Source: Cryobacterium breve
GTDB lineage: Bacteria > Actinomycetota > Actinomycetes > Actinomycetales > Microbacteriaceae
Length of the DNA stretch: 64,000 nt
Direction: 5' to 3'
NCBI RefSeq assembly: GCF_004402375.1
Contig: NZ_SOGJ01000015.1
Span: forward strand, 147,623 to 211,622
The first letter of the stretch is position 1, and every line of letters begins with the position of its first letter. Below are positions 38,782 to 47,636 of this stretch, one piece after another. Under the pieces are notes generated by a model that was given only the letters and a program-made list of their open reading frames with translations, searched no databases and had not been told where the DNA came from. Both the position numbers and the translations under genes were made by a program.

Positions 38782-39543
38782 TCAGATGCGGAATGTGAGC
38801 GGCACGGTGCCGAGCTGAACCGACAGCTGAACGGCTACGACTCGCAGGCGACGCACGAGCAGGTCGAGTTCGCCATCGGGCCGGCCGCCCGGCACGGAGA
38901 CGGCCAGCGCCGCGATCACGCCGGGTGCATGCACGGGAACGGCGACGCAGGCCGTCAGTCGCTCGCCCGGACTCTCAGCGCCCCAGACCTGGGCACCCAG
39001 GCGGTGATCAAGCCGCACCGCGCGCCGGCTGCCGCTGAATGGCGGCGACGAGTCAGGGGGATGCCGGGCCAGGAAGTCCGCTCGTTGCTCGCGGCTCAGC
39101 TGCGCCAGGATCTGGCGGTCGATCGCCGCGGCCGGGGCCCTGCCGGACACGGTGTCGCGCAGGCCGACCCGCGGGGTGCCGGTGGCGTCGACGACGTCGA
39201 CGAGACGGACTTCGCCGGACTCGAACCGCGACAGGTGCGCCGGAGCGCCGTGCTCCCGGGCCACCCCACGTAGGGTCTGCCGCACGCGAGCCAGGAACTC
39301 GCCGGGGGCTGTGCCGGTGCGCAGGGTCGGGAACCGGGCCCCGAGCACCAGACCGTCGGGCTCGGCCGCCAAATAGCCCTCAAAGACCAGGGTGCGGGTG
39401 AGGTTGTAGGTCGTGCCGAGGCTGAGACCGGCCGCGCGCGCCACGGCCTTGACCGGGAGTGGGCGGGACGAGGCGGAGACGAGGTCCACGAGGCCGAGGG
39501 CGCGCTGGACCGAGGAGATGAGCGTTTGGTGCTGCTTCGACAT
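38782..39543 (-). CDS. IclR-type transcriptional regulator
   Basis: The 253-residue protein has an N-terminal winged helix (VQRALGLVDLVS, VKAVARAAGLSLGTTYNLTRTL) and a C-terminal IclR effector domain (HLSRFESGEVRLVDVVDATG through VPVHAPGVIAALAVSV). ATG at 39543 follows AAGGGACAGT. It is divergent from the PPK2 gene 105 bp away, which is a candidate target. Ligand unknown. Confidence 0.88.
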   Translation of the reverse strand: MSKQHQTLISSVQRALGLVDLVSASSRPLPVKAVARAAGLSLGTTYNLTRTLVFEGYLAAEPDGLVLGARFPTLRTGTAPGEFLARVRQTLRGVAREHGAPAHLSRFESGEVRLVDVVDATGTPRVGLRDTVSGRAPAAAIDRQILAQLSREQRADFLARHPPDSSPPFSGSRRAVRLDHRLGAQVWGAESPGERLTACVAVPVHAPGVIAALAVSVPGGRPDGELDLLVRRLRVVAVQLSVQLGTVPLTFRI

Positions 39544-39648
39544 ACTGTCCCTTCGGGCTCCGACGTGTTCGAAACAGAATAGGCAGGCCGGGGAAAACGG
39601 GCTAGGTGCACACGCTACGCTGAACGCACATATCAGAGGAGTGTGACC

Positions 39649-40629
39649 GTGCCGAACCCGTCGAACGCCCGCGTAAAGCCCAAGCGGGTTCCACTGCCCG
39701 TCTATTCCGCCGAGTTGCGGCGCCTGCAGACTGAGCTGGTCGCTATGCAGGAATGGGTCAAGGAATCCGGGGCCCGCATCGTCGTGATCTTCGAGGGCCG
39801 GGATGCGGCCGGCAAGGGGTCCGCGATCAAGCGGGTCACCGAGTTCCTCAATCCTCGCGTCGCCCGAATCGTCGCCCTCCCAGTGCCAACCGAACGCGAG
39901 CGGGGCCAGTGGTATTTCCAGCGCTACATCGAGCACCTGCCCTCCACCGGAGAGATCGTGCTGATGGACCGCTCCTGGTACAACAGGGCCGGCGTCGAAC
40001 ACGTGATGGGCTATTGCACGCCCGACGAATATCGGCGGTTCCTGCACCAGGCGCCCCTCTTCGAACGGATGCTGGTCGAAGACGGCATCCTTCTCGTCAA
40101 GTACTGGTTCTCAGTGTCAGACCACGAGCAGGAGAGGCGCTTCCGGTCGCGGCTGAACGATCCCATGCGCCGCTGGAAGTTGTCCGGGACCGACCTCTTC
40201 TCGATCACGAAATGGGTCGACTACTCCCGCGCCAAAGACGAGATGTTCGTGCACACCGATCTGCCCGAGGCGCCGTGGTGGGTCGTCGAGAGCGAGGACA
40301 AGCGGGCCGCGCGGCTCAACATGATCAGCCACCTGCTGTCGATCGTTCCCTATACGCATCGCGAGCCGCCCCTGGTGACCATCCCGGTGCGTCCCGCCGG
40401 AACGGAGTACGAGCGCCCGCCGCGCGAGCTGAACCGCCCCGTGCCGGACATTGCGGCAAATCTGTCGGCCGAACCAACCGGGAAGCCGAAGGGCAAGGCC
40501 AAGATCAAGAAGCAGGCGAAGAAGAAGGCGAAGGCGGAGGCCAAGGCGGAGGCCGCGAAGCTGGCGCCGGAGAAGGCGGCCAAACAGGAAGCCAAACAGA
40601 AGGCGGCGGAAGCCAAGCTGACCGTGTGA
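39649..40629 (+). CDS. ppk2: Polyphosphate kinase 2
   Basis: The 326-residue enzyme uses polyphosphate to phosphorylate a nucleoside mono- or diphosphate. Walker A is FEGRDAAGKGSA; the lid and Walker B region is MDRSWYNRAGVE. A Lys/Ala/Glu-rich tail of about 60 residues (KGKAKIKKQAKKKAKAEAK and onward) follows the catalytic domain and may bind polyphosphate or nucleic acid. I chose GTG at 39649 (AGGAG 7 nt upstream); a GTG at 39643 is too close to that site. Confidence 0.92.
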   Translation: MPNPSNARVKPKRVPLPVYSAELRRLQTELVAMQEWVKESGARIVVIFEGRDAAGKGSAIKRVTEFLNPRVARIVALPVPTERERGQWYFQRYIEHLPSTGEIVLMDRSWYNRAGVEHVMGYCTPDEYRRFLHQAPLFERMLVEDGILLVKYWFSVSDHEQERRFRSRLNDPMRRWKLSGTDLFSITKWVDYSRAKDEMFVHTDLPEAPWWVVESEDKRAARLNMISHLLSIVPYTHREPPLVTIPVRPAGTEYERPPRELNRPVPDIAANLSAEPTGKPKGKAKIKKQAKKKAKAEAKAEAAKLAPEKAAKQEAKQKAAEAKLTV

Positions 40630-40694
40630 GCCGGCTCACCTTGCCGGCTCACCTTGCCGGCTCGGCTGGCCGGCTCAGCTGACCGGCTCAGCGG
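40630..40694. repeat. 13-bp minisatellite between convergent genes
   Basis: Five tandem 13-bp units begin directly after the ppk2 stop: GCCGGCTCACCTT twice, then GCCGGCTCGGCTG, GCCGGCTCAGCTG and ACCGGCTCAGCGG. The last unit enters the end of the opposite-strand aldehyde dehydrogenase gene, whose stop (40688-40690) lies in it. Each unit contains GCCGGC, itself a palindrome, so the array can fold in several ways. Confidence 0.93.
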
Positions 40695-42238
40695 CGGCGG
40701 ATGCCCTTCAGCACCGCCGCCAGCAGCAGCATCGGCGCGGCCAGCCGCTCGAAGTCGCGGCCGGTGCGCGGCAGTGGAATGAGACCCGTCGCCCGGGCGA
40801 TGGTGATGGCGTCTACGAACCGGAGTAGTCCCTCCGGACCGTTTCGTCGGCCGAGGCCGGACTGCTTCAGACCTCCCATCGGGGCCGCCACCGAGGAGAA
40901 CGACCCGCGATAGCCCTCGTTGATGTTCACGCTGCCGGCCTCGAGGGCGCCGCTCACGCGCAGGGCCCGTCGCACCGACCCGGAGAACACCGACGCGTTC
41001 AACCCGTAGTCGCTGTCGTTGGCGGCGAGGATCGCCTCCTGCTCCGAATCGAACACCGTGACCGCGACCACGGGTCCGAAGGTCTCGCCGGCGAAGCACT
41101 CCATCGCCGCGGTGACCCCGGTCAGCACGGTGGGCTCGTAGAAGAACGGTCCCAGGTCAGGTCGGGCCCGGCCCCCGACTTCGATCGTGGCACCGAGGGT
41201 GACTGCATCGGCAACCTGCGCGCTCACCCGGTCCAGCTGCGCCTGTGAGGTGAGGCAACCGACATCCGTCGAGTAGTCGTAGGCGGCGCCCAGCTTGAGC
41301 GAGCGGGTGACGGCCACGAATTCGCGCAGGAACGCGTCGGCCACCCCCCGCTGCACGAAGATGCGCTCGATCGATACGCAGAGCTGGCCCATCGCAGTGA
41401 AGCAGGCCGGGGCGGCATCGGCGGCCGCACGGGCCGGGTCGACGTCGTCGAGCACGATCAGCGGGTTCTTGCCGCCCAACTCGAGTGAGACGCCGGTCAG
41501 GTTGCCGGCCGCCTGCGCCGCAACCCGCTTGCCGGTCGCGGTCGACCCGGTGAAGCAGACGTAGTCGGCCTCCTCGGTGACCATTCCACCGATCTCGGCG
41601 CCGTCGCCGGCGACCACGGCCCAGAGTTGCTCGGGCACGCCGGCGTCGATGAACGCCTGACGCAGTGAGAGGATGCTCAGCGCACCCTGGTCGTCGGCCT
41701 TCTGCACCACGCCGCAGCCGGCGGCGAGGGCAGGCACGACGTCCATCGCGGCGAGGCTGAGCGGGTAGTTCCACGGGGTGATCACCCCCGCGACGCCCTT
41801 CGGCCGGTAGCTCACGGCGGCCGTGATGACGAGCGGGATCGCGGAGCGGCGGCGTCCGCCGCGCAGCACGCCGCGGGCGGCGAGGGCGTTGAACCGGGTG
41901 ACGCCGGCGGCCTGGAAGACCTCCTCGAAGGCCTGGCCACGGGTCTTGCCGGTCTCCGCCTGAACGGTGTCCTGCAGCAACCCGGTACGTTCCAGGATCA
42001 GGTCGTGCGCGCGCAGCAGGATCGCGCGGCGCCGGGCGAACCCGGCCCGCGCCCAGGCCAGCTGGGCCAGGCGGGCCTGCGCGTAGGACTCCTGCACATC
42101 GGTCACCCCGCTGACGGGCAGCTCGTGCAGCACCTCGCCGGTGAAGGGTGCGATCACGGTTACCGTCGCCCCCGTCGTGGAACGGATGGACCGGGTCAGG
42201 TTGGTGATCACGGCAGGGTCGAGGGGAGAGGCAGGCAT
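40688..42238 (-). CDS. gabD: Succinate-semialdehyde dehydrogenase (NAD(P)+)
   Basis: The 516-residue aldehyde dehydrogenase oxidises succinate semialdehyde to succinate, as in 4-aminobutyrate breakdown. The nucleophile is Cys287 in MGQLCVSIERI, the general base glutamate is in SLELGGKNP, and the nucleotide-binding FTGSTATGK is present. The N-terminal length and PWNYPLSLA match the actinobacterial succinic-semialdehyde group (GabD2-like); a broader aldehyde range is possible. ATG at 42238 lies 6 nt after TAGACT (42245-42250), a leaderless arrangement. Confidence 0.88.
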   Translation of the reverse strand: MPASPLDPAVITNLTRSIRSTTGATVTVIAPFTGEVLHELPVSGVTDVQESYAQARLAQLAWARAGFARRRAILLRAHDLILERTGLLQDTVQAETGKTRGQAFEEVFQAAGVTRFNALAARGVLRGGRRRSAIPLVITAAVSYRPKGVAGVITPWNYPLSLAAMDVVPALAAGCGVVQKADDQGALSILSLRQAFIDAGVPEQLWAVVAGDGAEIGGMVTEEADYVCFTGSTATGKRVAAQAAGNLTGVSLELGGKNPLIVLDDVDPARAAADAAPACFTAMGQLCVSIERIFVQRGVADAFLREFVAVTRSLKLGAAYDYSTDVGCLTSQAQLDRVSAQVADAVTLGATIEVGGRARPDLGPFFYEPTVLTGVTAAMECFAGETFGPVVAVTVFDSEQEAILAANDSDYGLNASVFSGSVRRALRVSGALEAGSVNINEGYRGSFSSVAAPMGGLKQSGLGRRNGPEGLLRFVDAITIARATGLIPLPRTGRDFERLAAPMLLLAAVLKGIRRR

Positions 42239-42244
42239 TCTCGA

Positions 42245-42250
42245 AGTCTA
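42245..42250 (-). promoter_or_regulatory. -10 element of the leaderless aldehyde dehydrogenase gene
   Basis: On the minus strand TAGACT is followed by 6 nt and then the ATG at 42238. No ribosome binding site is seen between them. Confidence 0.7.
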
Positions 42251-42283
42251 GGTGGCGGCGGCTTCGGCGCAGGGGTGGCGGCG

Positions 42284-43450
42284 CTATTTTGGGGAGATGC
42301 CGAGGCTCATCCCGGAAAGGCCGCGTGCCCGGGTGGCGAGCCGGTCGGCGACCAGACGGATGGCCACGGCCGCCGGGTCTGCCGGGTCACCGCGCACCAC
42401 GGGCACCCCTGAGTCCCCGCCGCTGCGGAGCGGCACGCTCAACGGAACCTGGGCGAGCAGCGGCACCGGGGCCTCCTGCCCGGCGCCCAGCCGGCGGGCG
42501 ACCTCGGCCCCGCCCCCGGAGCCGAACAGCTCGAGCACCGTGCCGTCGGGCTGCACGATCCCGGCCATGTTCTCGATCACGCCGTAGATGGTCTGACCGG
42601 TCTGCCGAGCCACGACGCCGCTGCGTTCGGCGATGTCGGCTGCGGCCGGCTGCGGGGTGGTGACGACGATGACCTCGGCTTGAGGCAGCAGCTGCCCGAC
42701 CGAGATGGCCACATCACCCGTGCCCGGCGGCAGGTCCAGCAGCAGGATGTCCAGGTCACCGAAATACACATCGGTAAGGAACTGGGTGATCGTGCGGTGC
42801 AGCATCGGCCCGCGCCAGGCGACCGCGACGGAGCCGTCCTCCACGAACATGCCGATCGAGATGACCTTCACGTCGAAGGCGATCGGCGGCAGGATCATCT
42901 CGCCGACCTGGGTCGGCTTGACCGCGGCGGACTTGCCCGTCTCGGGGTCGGGTGGGGTGACCAGGCCGAGGAGGCCGGGGATGGAGAACCCGTAGACATC
43001 CGCGTCGACGATGCCGACCCGCAGTCCGCGCTCGGCCAGGGCCACGGCCAGGTTCGCGGTGATCGTGGACTTGCCGACCCCGCCCTTGCCGCTCGTGATG
43101 GCGTAGACGCGGGTGAGAGAGTCGGGGCCGAACTGGTTACTGCGGGCTTCCGTACCGCCGCGCAGCTTCTCCGTCATCGCGCGGCGCTGCTCGCGGGTCA
43201 TCACGTCGACGGAGACGGAGACGTTGCCCTGGCCGGCGACGGACTCGGCGGCGCGGAGCACATCGCGCTCGATCTGGCGGGCGGCCGGGCAGCCGGCGAT
43301 GGTGAGGCGGATGCCCACCAGGGCGCGGCCGTCGACGATCTCCACCCCGGCGACCATGTCGAGGTCGGTGATCGGCTTGCGGATCTCCGGGTCGATCACC
43401 CGGGCCAGGGCGATGAGTACCTGAGCTGAGGTGACGAGCGGGTCAGTCAC
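42284..43450 (-). CDS. mrp: Iron-sulfur cluster carrier Mrp/ApbC (P-loop)
   Basis: The 388-residue protein has an N-terminal MIP18/DUF59 domain (ALARVIDPEIRKPITDLDM) and a ParA-like ATPase domain with the deviant Walker A TSGKGGVGKSTITANLA. It loads iron-sulfur clusters onto apoproteins. The C-terminal CxxC of many Mrp proteins is not visible. GTG at 43450 overlaps the stop of the DUF1003 gene by 8 nt, so it is translated in an operon with DUF1003 and the MgtE-like gene. Confidence 0.92.
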   Translation of the reverse strand: MTDPLVTSAQVLIALARVIDPEIRKPITDLDMVAGVEIVDGRALVGIRLTIAGCPAARQIERDVLRAAESVAGQGNVSVSVDVMTREQRRAMTEKLRGGTEARSNQFGPDSLTRVYAITSGKGGVGKSTITANLAVALAERGLRVGIVDADVYGFSIPGLLGLVTPPDPETGKSAAVKPTQVGEMILPPIAFDVKVISIGMFVEDGSVAVAWRGPMLHRTITQFLTDVYFGDLDILLLDLPPGTGDVAISVGQLLPQAEVIVVTTPQPAAADIAERSGVVARQTGQTIYGVIENMAGIVQPDGTVLELFGSGGGAEVARRLGAGQEAPVPLLAQVPLSVPLRSGGDSGVPVVRGDPADPAAVAIRLVADRLATRARGLSGMSLGISPK

Positions 43451-44033
43451 TGGGCGAACGTTCTTCACGGTCGCGGTCCCGCTCGCCCTTGCGGAGGCGT
43501 TTCCGGGTCTGCTTGTCCTGGTCTTCGCGCTCTTCCAGGTTCTCGAGCAGGGCACGCAGTTCGGACCGGAGGAAGTCGCGGGAGGCTAGGTCCTTCATAC
43601 CGAGGCGCAGCGCCACCACCTCGCGAGCGAGGTATTCGGTGTCGGCCAGGTTACGTTCGGCACGCTGCCGGTCCTGTTCGAACTGCACCCGGTCGCGGTC
43701 GTCCTGGCGGTTCTGCGCCAGCAGGATCATCGGGGCCGCGTAGGAGGCCTGCATCGACAGAACCAGGGTCAGCGCGATGAAGCCGAGCGACACGGAGTCG
43801 AAGCGCCACTGTACCGGTGCGAGCGTGTTCCAGGCGATCCAGCTGACGGCGAAGAACGTCAGACCGAGCAGGAACCACGGCGTGCCCATGCCGCGCGCGA
43901 TGGCCTCGGTGAACCGGCCGAAGCGGTCGCGGCTGGGGCGGTCACGGCTGCGCCGGCGCTTGCGGCCGAGGGCAGGGGTGCGCAGGCCCTTGGGGGAGTC
44001 GAGGCGGACATCCGATCGGTTAGCTCGGGCCAT
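43443..44033 (-). CDS. DUF1003 membrane protein
   Basis: The 196-residue product has a basic N terminus, two membrane segments (TPWFLLGLTFFAVSWIAWNTL and SVSLGFIALTLVLSMQASYAAPMIL) and a coiled-coil tail, the hallmarks of DUF1003 (Mg2+-related/CBS-associated). The coiled coil (DRDRVQFEQDRQRAERNLADT) is strongly charged. It overlaps the MgtE-like gene upstream by 14 nt and mrp downstream by 8 nt. A role with the MgtE-like protein is suggested by context. Confidence 0.9.
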   Translation of the reverse strand: MARANRSDVRLDSPKGLRTPALGRKRRRSRDRPSRDRFGRFTEAIARGMGTPWFLLGLTFFAVSWIAWNTLAPVQWRFDSVSLGFIALTLVLSMQASYAAPMILLAQNRQDDRDRVQFEQDRQRAERNLADTEYLAREVVALRLGMKDLASRDFLRSELRALLENLEEREDQDKQTRKRLRKGERDRDREERSPSD

Positions 44034-45351
44034 TGCCGGTCCTCCGTCCGTGGTGCAGCGGGATGCTTCCCGTGGTCAGTTCGGTGCGGGCCTCGGCCCG
44101 GCGGCGCACGTCGTCGTTTCCGTCATGGCTGCGCCAGTCGTCGGGCAGCAGAAAGTCGAGGACGTCGTCAACCGTCACCACGCCGACAAGTCGGTGGTTC
44201 TCGTCGACCACGGGAACGGAGACGAGGTCGTAGCTGGCGAGGATGCGGGTGACCTCCGCTGCCGAGGTGTCGGCGGTGACGGGATCGAGACCCTGGTCCA
44301 GCAGCGTGCCGAGCCGTTCGTGGGGCGGGTAGCGCAGCATCCGTTGGAAATGCACCATGCCGAGGAAGCGGCCGGTGGGCGGCTCGTAGGGCGGCAGGGT
44401 GACGCAGATGGCCGCGCCGAGCGCCGGCGCGAGGTCGTGGCGACGGATGAGCGCGAGCCCCTCCGCGACCGTGGCGTCGGCCGAGACGATGATCGGCTCG
44501 GTCGTCATCAGGCCGCCGGCGGTGTCCGGGGCGTAGGTGAGCAGGAAGCGCACGTCGTCCGCTTCCTCCGGCTCCATCAGGTCCAGCAGCTGTTCGCCGA
44601 GTTCCTCCGGCAGCTGGGCGATCAGGTCGGCGGCATCGTCGGGTTGCATGTGGTCGAGCACGTCGGCGGCGCGCGCGTCGCCGAGCCGGGTCAGGATGCT
44701 GACCTGCTCGCTTTCCGGCATCTCCTCGAGGGCATCGGCGAGGCGGCCGTCGGGGAGCTCGCCCGCAACTTCGTGCATGCGCTCCGGCGGCAGGTCGAGC
44801 AGGGTGTTCGCCAGGTCGGCGGGCTTGAGGTCGGAGTAGGTGGCGATGAGCTGCTCGGCCGACTGGGCCTGACCCTCGGTGGTCTGCTCGCGCACCCCTC
44901 CCCAGTCGGTGAAGGTCGTGGCGCCCTTCGCAAAGAGCGACAGGCTGGTCTTGGGACGGCGCACGAAGAGCTGGCTGATCGCCCAGCCGCCCTGCGGCAG
45001 CTCCTCGATCGAGACGTCCTCGATGGTCGCCTCACCGGAAGCGTCGTTGAAGACGACCGTGCGGCCGAGCATCTCGGCGATGACGCGCACCTCGCCGCCG
45101 CGCTGCTCGAAGCGGCGAACATTGATCAGGCCGGTGGTGATGATCTGGCCCGATCCGATGCTGGTGACGCGCCCGATGGACACGAAAACGCGTCGCTTGC
45201 CCGGGATCTCAACGATCAGGCCGACGACGAGGGGCGGGTCGTTTTTTCGATAGACCACCAGCACGTCGCGCACCTTTCCCACGCGGTCTCCCGCGGGGTC
45301 GAAAACGGTACACCCGGCCAAACGGGCAACGAAGACTCTGGTGGCAGACAC
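44020..45351 (-). CDS. Soluble MgtE-like protein: PRC-barrel, MgtE N-domain and CBS pair
   Basis: The 443-residue protein has a PRC-barrel-like N terminus (about 1-140), a MgtE intracellular N domain (about 160-270: LLDLPPERMHEVAGELPDGR, ADLIAQLPEELGEQLLDLM) and a CBS pair (about 285-410: TTEPIIVSADATVAEGLALI, VSVPVVDENHRLVGVVTVDD). The five-helix Mg2+ channel domain of true MgtE is absent, so it cannot itself transport. It probably senses Mg2+ or nucleotide and regulates another protein, perhaps DUF1003. GTG at 45351 lies 6 nt after TAGATT. Confidence 0.88.
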   Translation of the reverse strand: MSATRVFVARLAGCTVFDPAGDRVGKVRDVLVVYRKNDPPLVVGLIVEIPGKRRVFVSIGRVTSIGSGQIITTGLINVRRFEQRGGEVRVIAEMLGRTVVFNDASGEATIEDVSIEELPQGGWAISQLFVRRPKTSLSLFAKGATTFTDWGGVREQTTEGQAQSAEQLIATYSDLKPADLANTLLDLPPERMHEVAGELPDGRLADALEEMPESEQVSILTRLGDARAADVLDHMQPDDAADLIAQLPEELGEQLLDLMEPEEADDVRFLLTYAPDTAGGLMTTEPIIVSADATVAEGLALIRRHDLAPALGAAICVTLPPYEPPTGRFLGMVHFQRMLRYPPHERLGTLLDQGLDPVTADTSAAEVTRILASYDLVSVPVVDENHRLVGVVTVDDVLDFLLPDDWRSHDGNDDVRRRAEARTELTTGSIPLHHGRRTGNGPS

Positions 45352-45357
45352 AGTACA

Positions 45358-45363
45358 AATCTA
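45358..45363 (-). promoter_or_regulatory. -10 element of the leaderless MgtE-like gene
   Basis: On the minus strand TAGATT lies exactly 6 nt before the GTG at 45351, and there is no ribosome binding site. Confidence 0.7.
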
Positions 45364-45393
45364 GGCCACCTTCAGGGCAGATCGGTCCTGTGA

Positions 45394-45399
45394 AAGAAT
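45394..45399 (+). promoter_or_regulatory. Possible -10 element of the 17M-like gene
   Basis: AAGAAT lies 6 nt before the ATG at 45406, giving the spacing seen for other leaderless genes in the window; the box is weaker, keeping only the key A and final T. Confidence 0.5.
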
Positions 45400-45405
45400 G
45401 GGCGC

Positions 45406-45978
45406 ATGAGCAATCAGAGCCCCTTCGGCGGGCGCAGGGCCGCATTGTTCCCCGTTCTACCCAAAGGGGAGGTGCTCGCGACCTACGCCACCTATGGTGA
45501 GGCGCAGGAAGCCGTGGACACGCTGGCGAAGTCCGACTTCCCGGTGAAGCAGGTTTCGATCCTCGGGAATGACCTCAAGAGTGTCGAGCGGGTCACCGGG
45601 AAGCTCACCTGGGGGCGCGTTGCACTCGCCGGTGCGGCCTCTGGCGCATGGCTGGGCGTGTTCTTCGGACTGCTGTTCTTCATTTTCTCGCCCGACGGCG
45701 CCGGCCTGCCGTTCGTCTTCGCTGCGGTCATGATCGGCGCCGGGTTCGGCATGCTGTTCGGGGTGGTCAGTGCCGCGCTCAATCGCCGTCGCCGCGATTT
45801 CACATCCACCATGCAGGTGATTGCCAGCAACTATCAGGTGATCGTCGATGGCGCTCTCGTCAATCGCGCCCGCAATCTGCTCACCGGGCACGCGCAGGCC
45901 GATGTGGCGGTCCCGACCCCGCCGCATCCGTCGGAGCCGCCGCATGCCCAGGAGCCGCCCGCCGCGCCGCCTGCGTAA
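45406..45978 (+). CDS. General stress protein 17M-like membrane protein
   Basis: The 190-residue product has a 17M-like domain (EVLATYATYGEAQEAVDTLA, then VSILGNDLKSVERVTGKLT), two membrane segments (VALAGAASGAWLGVFFGLLFFIF and LPFVFAAVMIGAGFGMLFGVV) and a proline-rich tail. The protein is known from stress regulons in Bacillus and is common in actinobacteria; its role is unclear. It is divergent from the MgtE-like gene. Confidence 0.88.
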   Translation: MSNQSPFGGRRAALFPVLPKGEVLATYATYGEAQEAVDTLAKSDFPVKQVSILGNDLKSVERVTGKLTWGRVALAGAASGAWLGVFFGLLFFIFSPDGAGLPFVFAAVMIGAGFGMLFGVVSAALNRRRRDFTSTMQVIASNYQVIVDGALVNRARNLLTGHAQADVAVPTPPHPSEPPHAQEPPAAPPA

Positions 45979-46016
45979 CCGCTTCCGAGCTCACCCACGC
46001 TCCGCCTCCAAACGGC

Positions 46017-46077
46017 CGCGAGTGCGGGTAAATCGTCGGTATGAGTTGCTCAAACCGGCGATTCGCCCGCACTCGCG
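46017..46077. repeat. Long imperfect palindrome at a convergent junction
   Basis: Arms at 46017-46040 and 46054-46077 pair at 21 of 24 positions (CGCGAGTGCGGG at one end), with a 13-nt loop. It lies between the ends of the 17M-like gene and the opposite-strand aminopeptidase gene. There is no T-run. The sequence differs from the 6.9/30.8 kb element but the setting is the same. Confidence 0.85.
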
Positions 46078-46094
46078 TGCGGGATTCTGGACCG

Positions 46095-47636
46095 TCAGGC
46101 GGTGAGTGCGGCGATCCAGGCCTCGACGGCCTCGGAGGTGCGGGGGATGCCGGCGGACAGGTTCTCGGGGCCGTCCGCGGTGATCAGGATGTCGTCTTCG
46201 ATCCGCACGCCGATGCCGCGGTATTCCGCCGGCACGGTCAGGTCGTCGGGTTGGAAGTAGAGGCCGGGCTCGATGGTGAACACCATGCCGGGCTCGATCA
46301 CGCCGTCCATGTACATCTCGCGCCGCGCCTGGGCGCAGTCGTGCACGTCGAGGCCGAGGTGGTGGCTGGTGCCGTGCACCATGTAGCGGCGGTGGTGGCC
46401 ATTGTCGGGCAGAAGCGCCTCCTCGGCGGTGACGGGCAGCATGCCCCACGCGGCCGTGTGGTGCGCGATGACCGCCATCGCCGCGGCGTGCACGTCGCGG
46501 AACACCGCCCCGGGCACGGCCACCGCGAACGCCGCATCCGCTGCCTCGCGCACCGCGTCGTACACGCGGCGCTGTACGTCGGTGAAGGTGCCGTCCACCG
46601 GGAGGGTGCGCGTGATGTCGGCCGTGTAGTAGCTGTCGACCTCGACGCCGGCGTCGATCAGGATCAGATCGCCGGGCACGACGGCGCCGTCGTTGCGGGT
46701 CCAGTGCAGAATGCAGGCGTGGGGGCCGGATGCCGCGATCGTGTCGTAACCGACGGCGTTGCCATCCGAGCGGGCGCGGGTGTTGAACACGCCCTCGACC
46801 AGGCGTTCGCCGCGCTGGTGGGCGCTCGAGCGGGGGAGATCCCTGATGACGTCTTCGAAACCGCGCCCGGTGGCCGCGACCGCGAGGCGCATCTGGGCTA
46901 TCTCATAGTCATCCTTGACCAGGCGCAGCTCCGACAGCCCGCGGGCGAACTGCTCGTCGGCGGCGTGGTCGCCGTTGACCTCGAGGCTGAAGGGAGAGTC
47001 GGACGCGTCGGTCGTGAGCACCTTCTCGGCCGCGAACCGCAAGCGGCCCTCGTCGACTTCGGTGGTGAAGATCGGGTCCGCTTCCCGGAGCACGAGAGTC
47101 TCGGTGTCGATGGTGTTCATGACGAGGGCCAGATCGGCGATGCCGCGCACCTGCAGCCCGAGGTCGCTGGCGACCTGCGCGATCGAAGGTCGTGGCCCGA
47201 TCCAGAACTCACCGATATCGGGGTTGGCGTAGAACTCGTCCGAGTCGCGGCCGGCGCGCTCGCGGAAGTAGAGCGTGGCGTCGTGCCCGGTCGCGGTGGG
47301 CTCGAGCACGAGCACGGCGCCGGGCTCGGTGTCGCTGCCCCAGCCGGTCAGGTGGGCGAACGCGGAGTGGGCGCGGAAGGCGTAGTCGGTGTCATTGGAG
47401 CGCTGTTTGAGGCGGCCCGCCGGGATGATCAACCGCTGCCCGGGGTGGATCGCGGAGAGGCGGTCGCGGCGTGCACTCGCGAACGGCGCCTGCTCACGGG
47501 CCGGCGGCAGCGTCTCGGTGCGCTCGGCCCAATCGCTGGAGATGTATGCCTTGAATCCGGCTGAGCCGGGTGTGGTCGAGCGGTTCTCGTTCGATCGGGG
47601 AGCAGGGGTGATCGCTGTTTCGCTGGAATAGGCCAT
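46095..47636 (-). CDS. pepP: Xaa-Pro aminopeptidase (aminopeptidase P, M24B)
   Basis: The 513-residue metallopeptidase removes an N-terminal residue before proline. It has the creatinase N-terminal domain (about 60-200) and the dinuclear metal ligands in LIDAGVEVDSYYTADITRT (two Asp), HGTSHHLGLDVHD (His), FTIEPGLYF (Glu) and GVRIEDDILIT (Glu). I chose ATG at 47636; ATG codons at 47651 and 47663 are alternatives. Proline-specific substrate recognition is inferred from family membership. Confidence 0.92.
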   Translation of the reverse strand: MAYSSETAITPAPRSNENRSTTPGSAGFKAYISSDWAERTETLPPAREQAPFASARRDRLSAIHPGQRLIIPAGRLKQRSNDTDYAFRAHSAFAHLTGWGSDTEPGAVLVLEPTATGHDATLYFRERAGRDSDEFYANPDIGEFWIGPRPSIAQVASDLGLQVRGIADLALVMNTIDTETLVLREADPIFTTEVDEGRLRFAAEKVLTTDASDSPFSLEVNGDHAADEQFARGLSELRLVKDDYEIAQMRLAVAATGRGFEDVIRDLPRSSAHQRGERLVEGVFNTRARSDGNAVGYDTIAASGPHACILHWTRNDGAVVPGDLILIDAGVEVDSYYTADITRTLPVDGTFTDVQRRVYDAVREAADAAFAVAVPGAVFRDVHAAAMAVIAHHTAAWGMLPVTAEEALLPDNGHHRRYMVHGTSHHLGLDVHDCAQARREMYMDGVIEPGMVFTIEPGLYFQPDDLTVPAEYRGIGVRIEDDILITADGPENLSAGIPRTSEAVEAWIAALTA

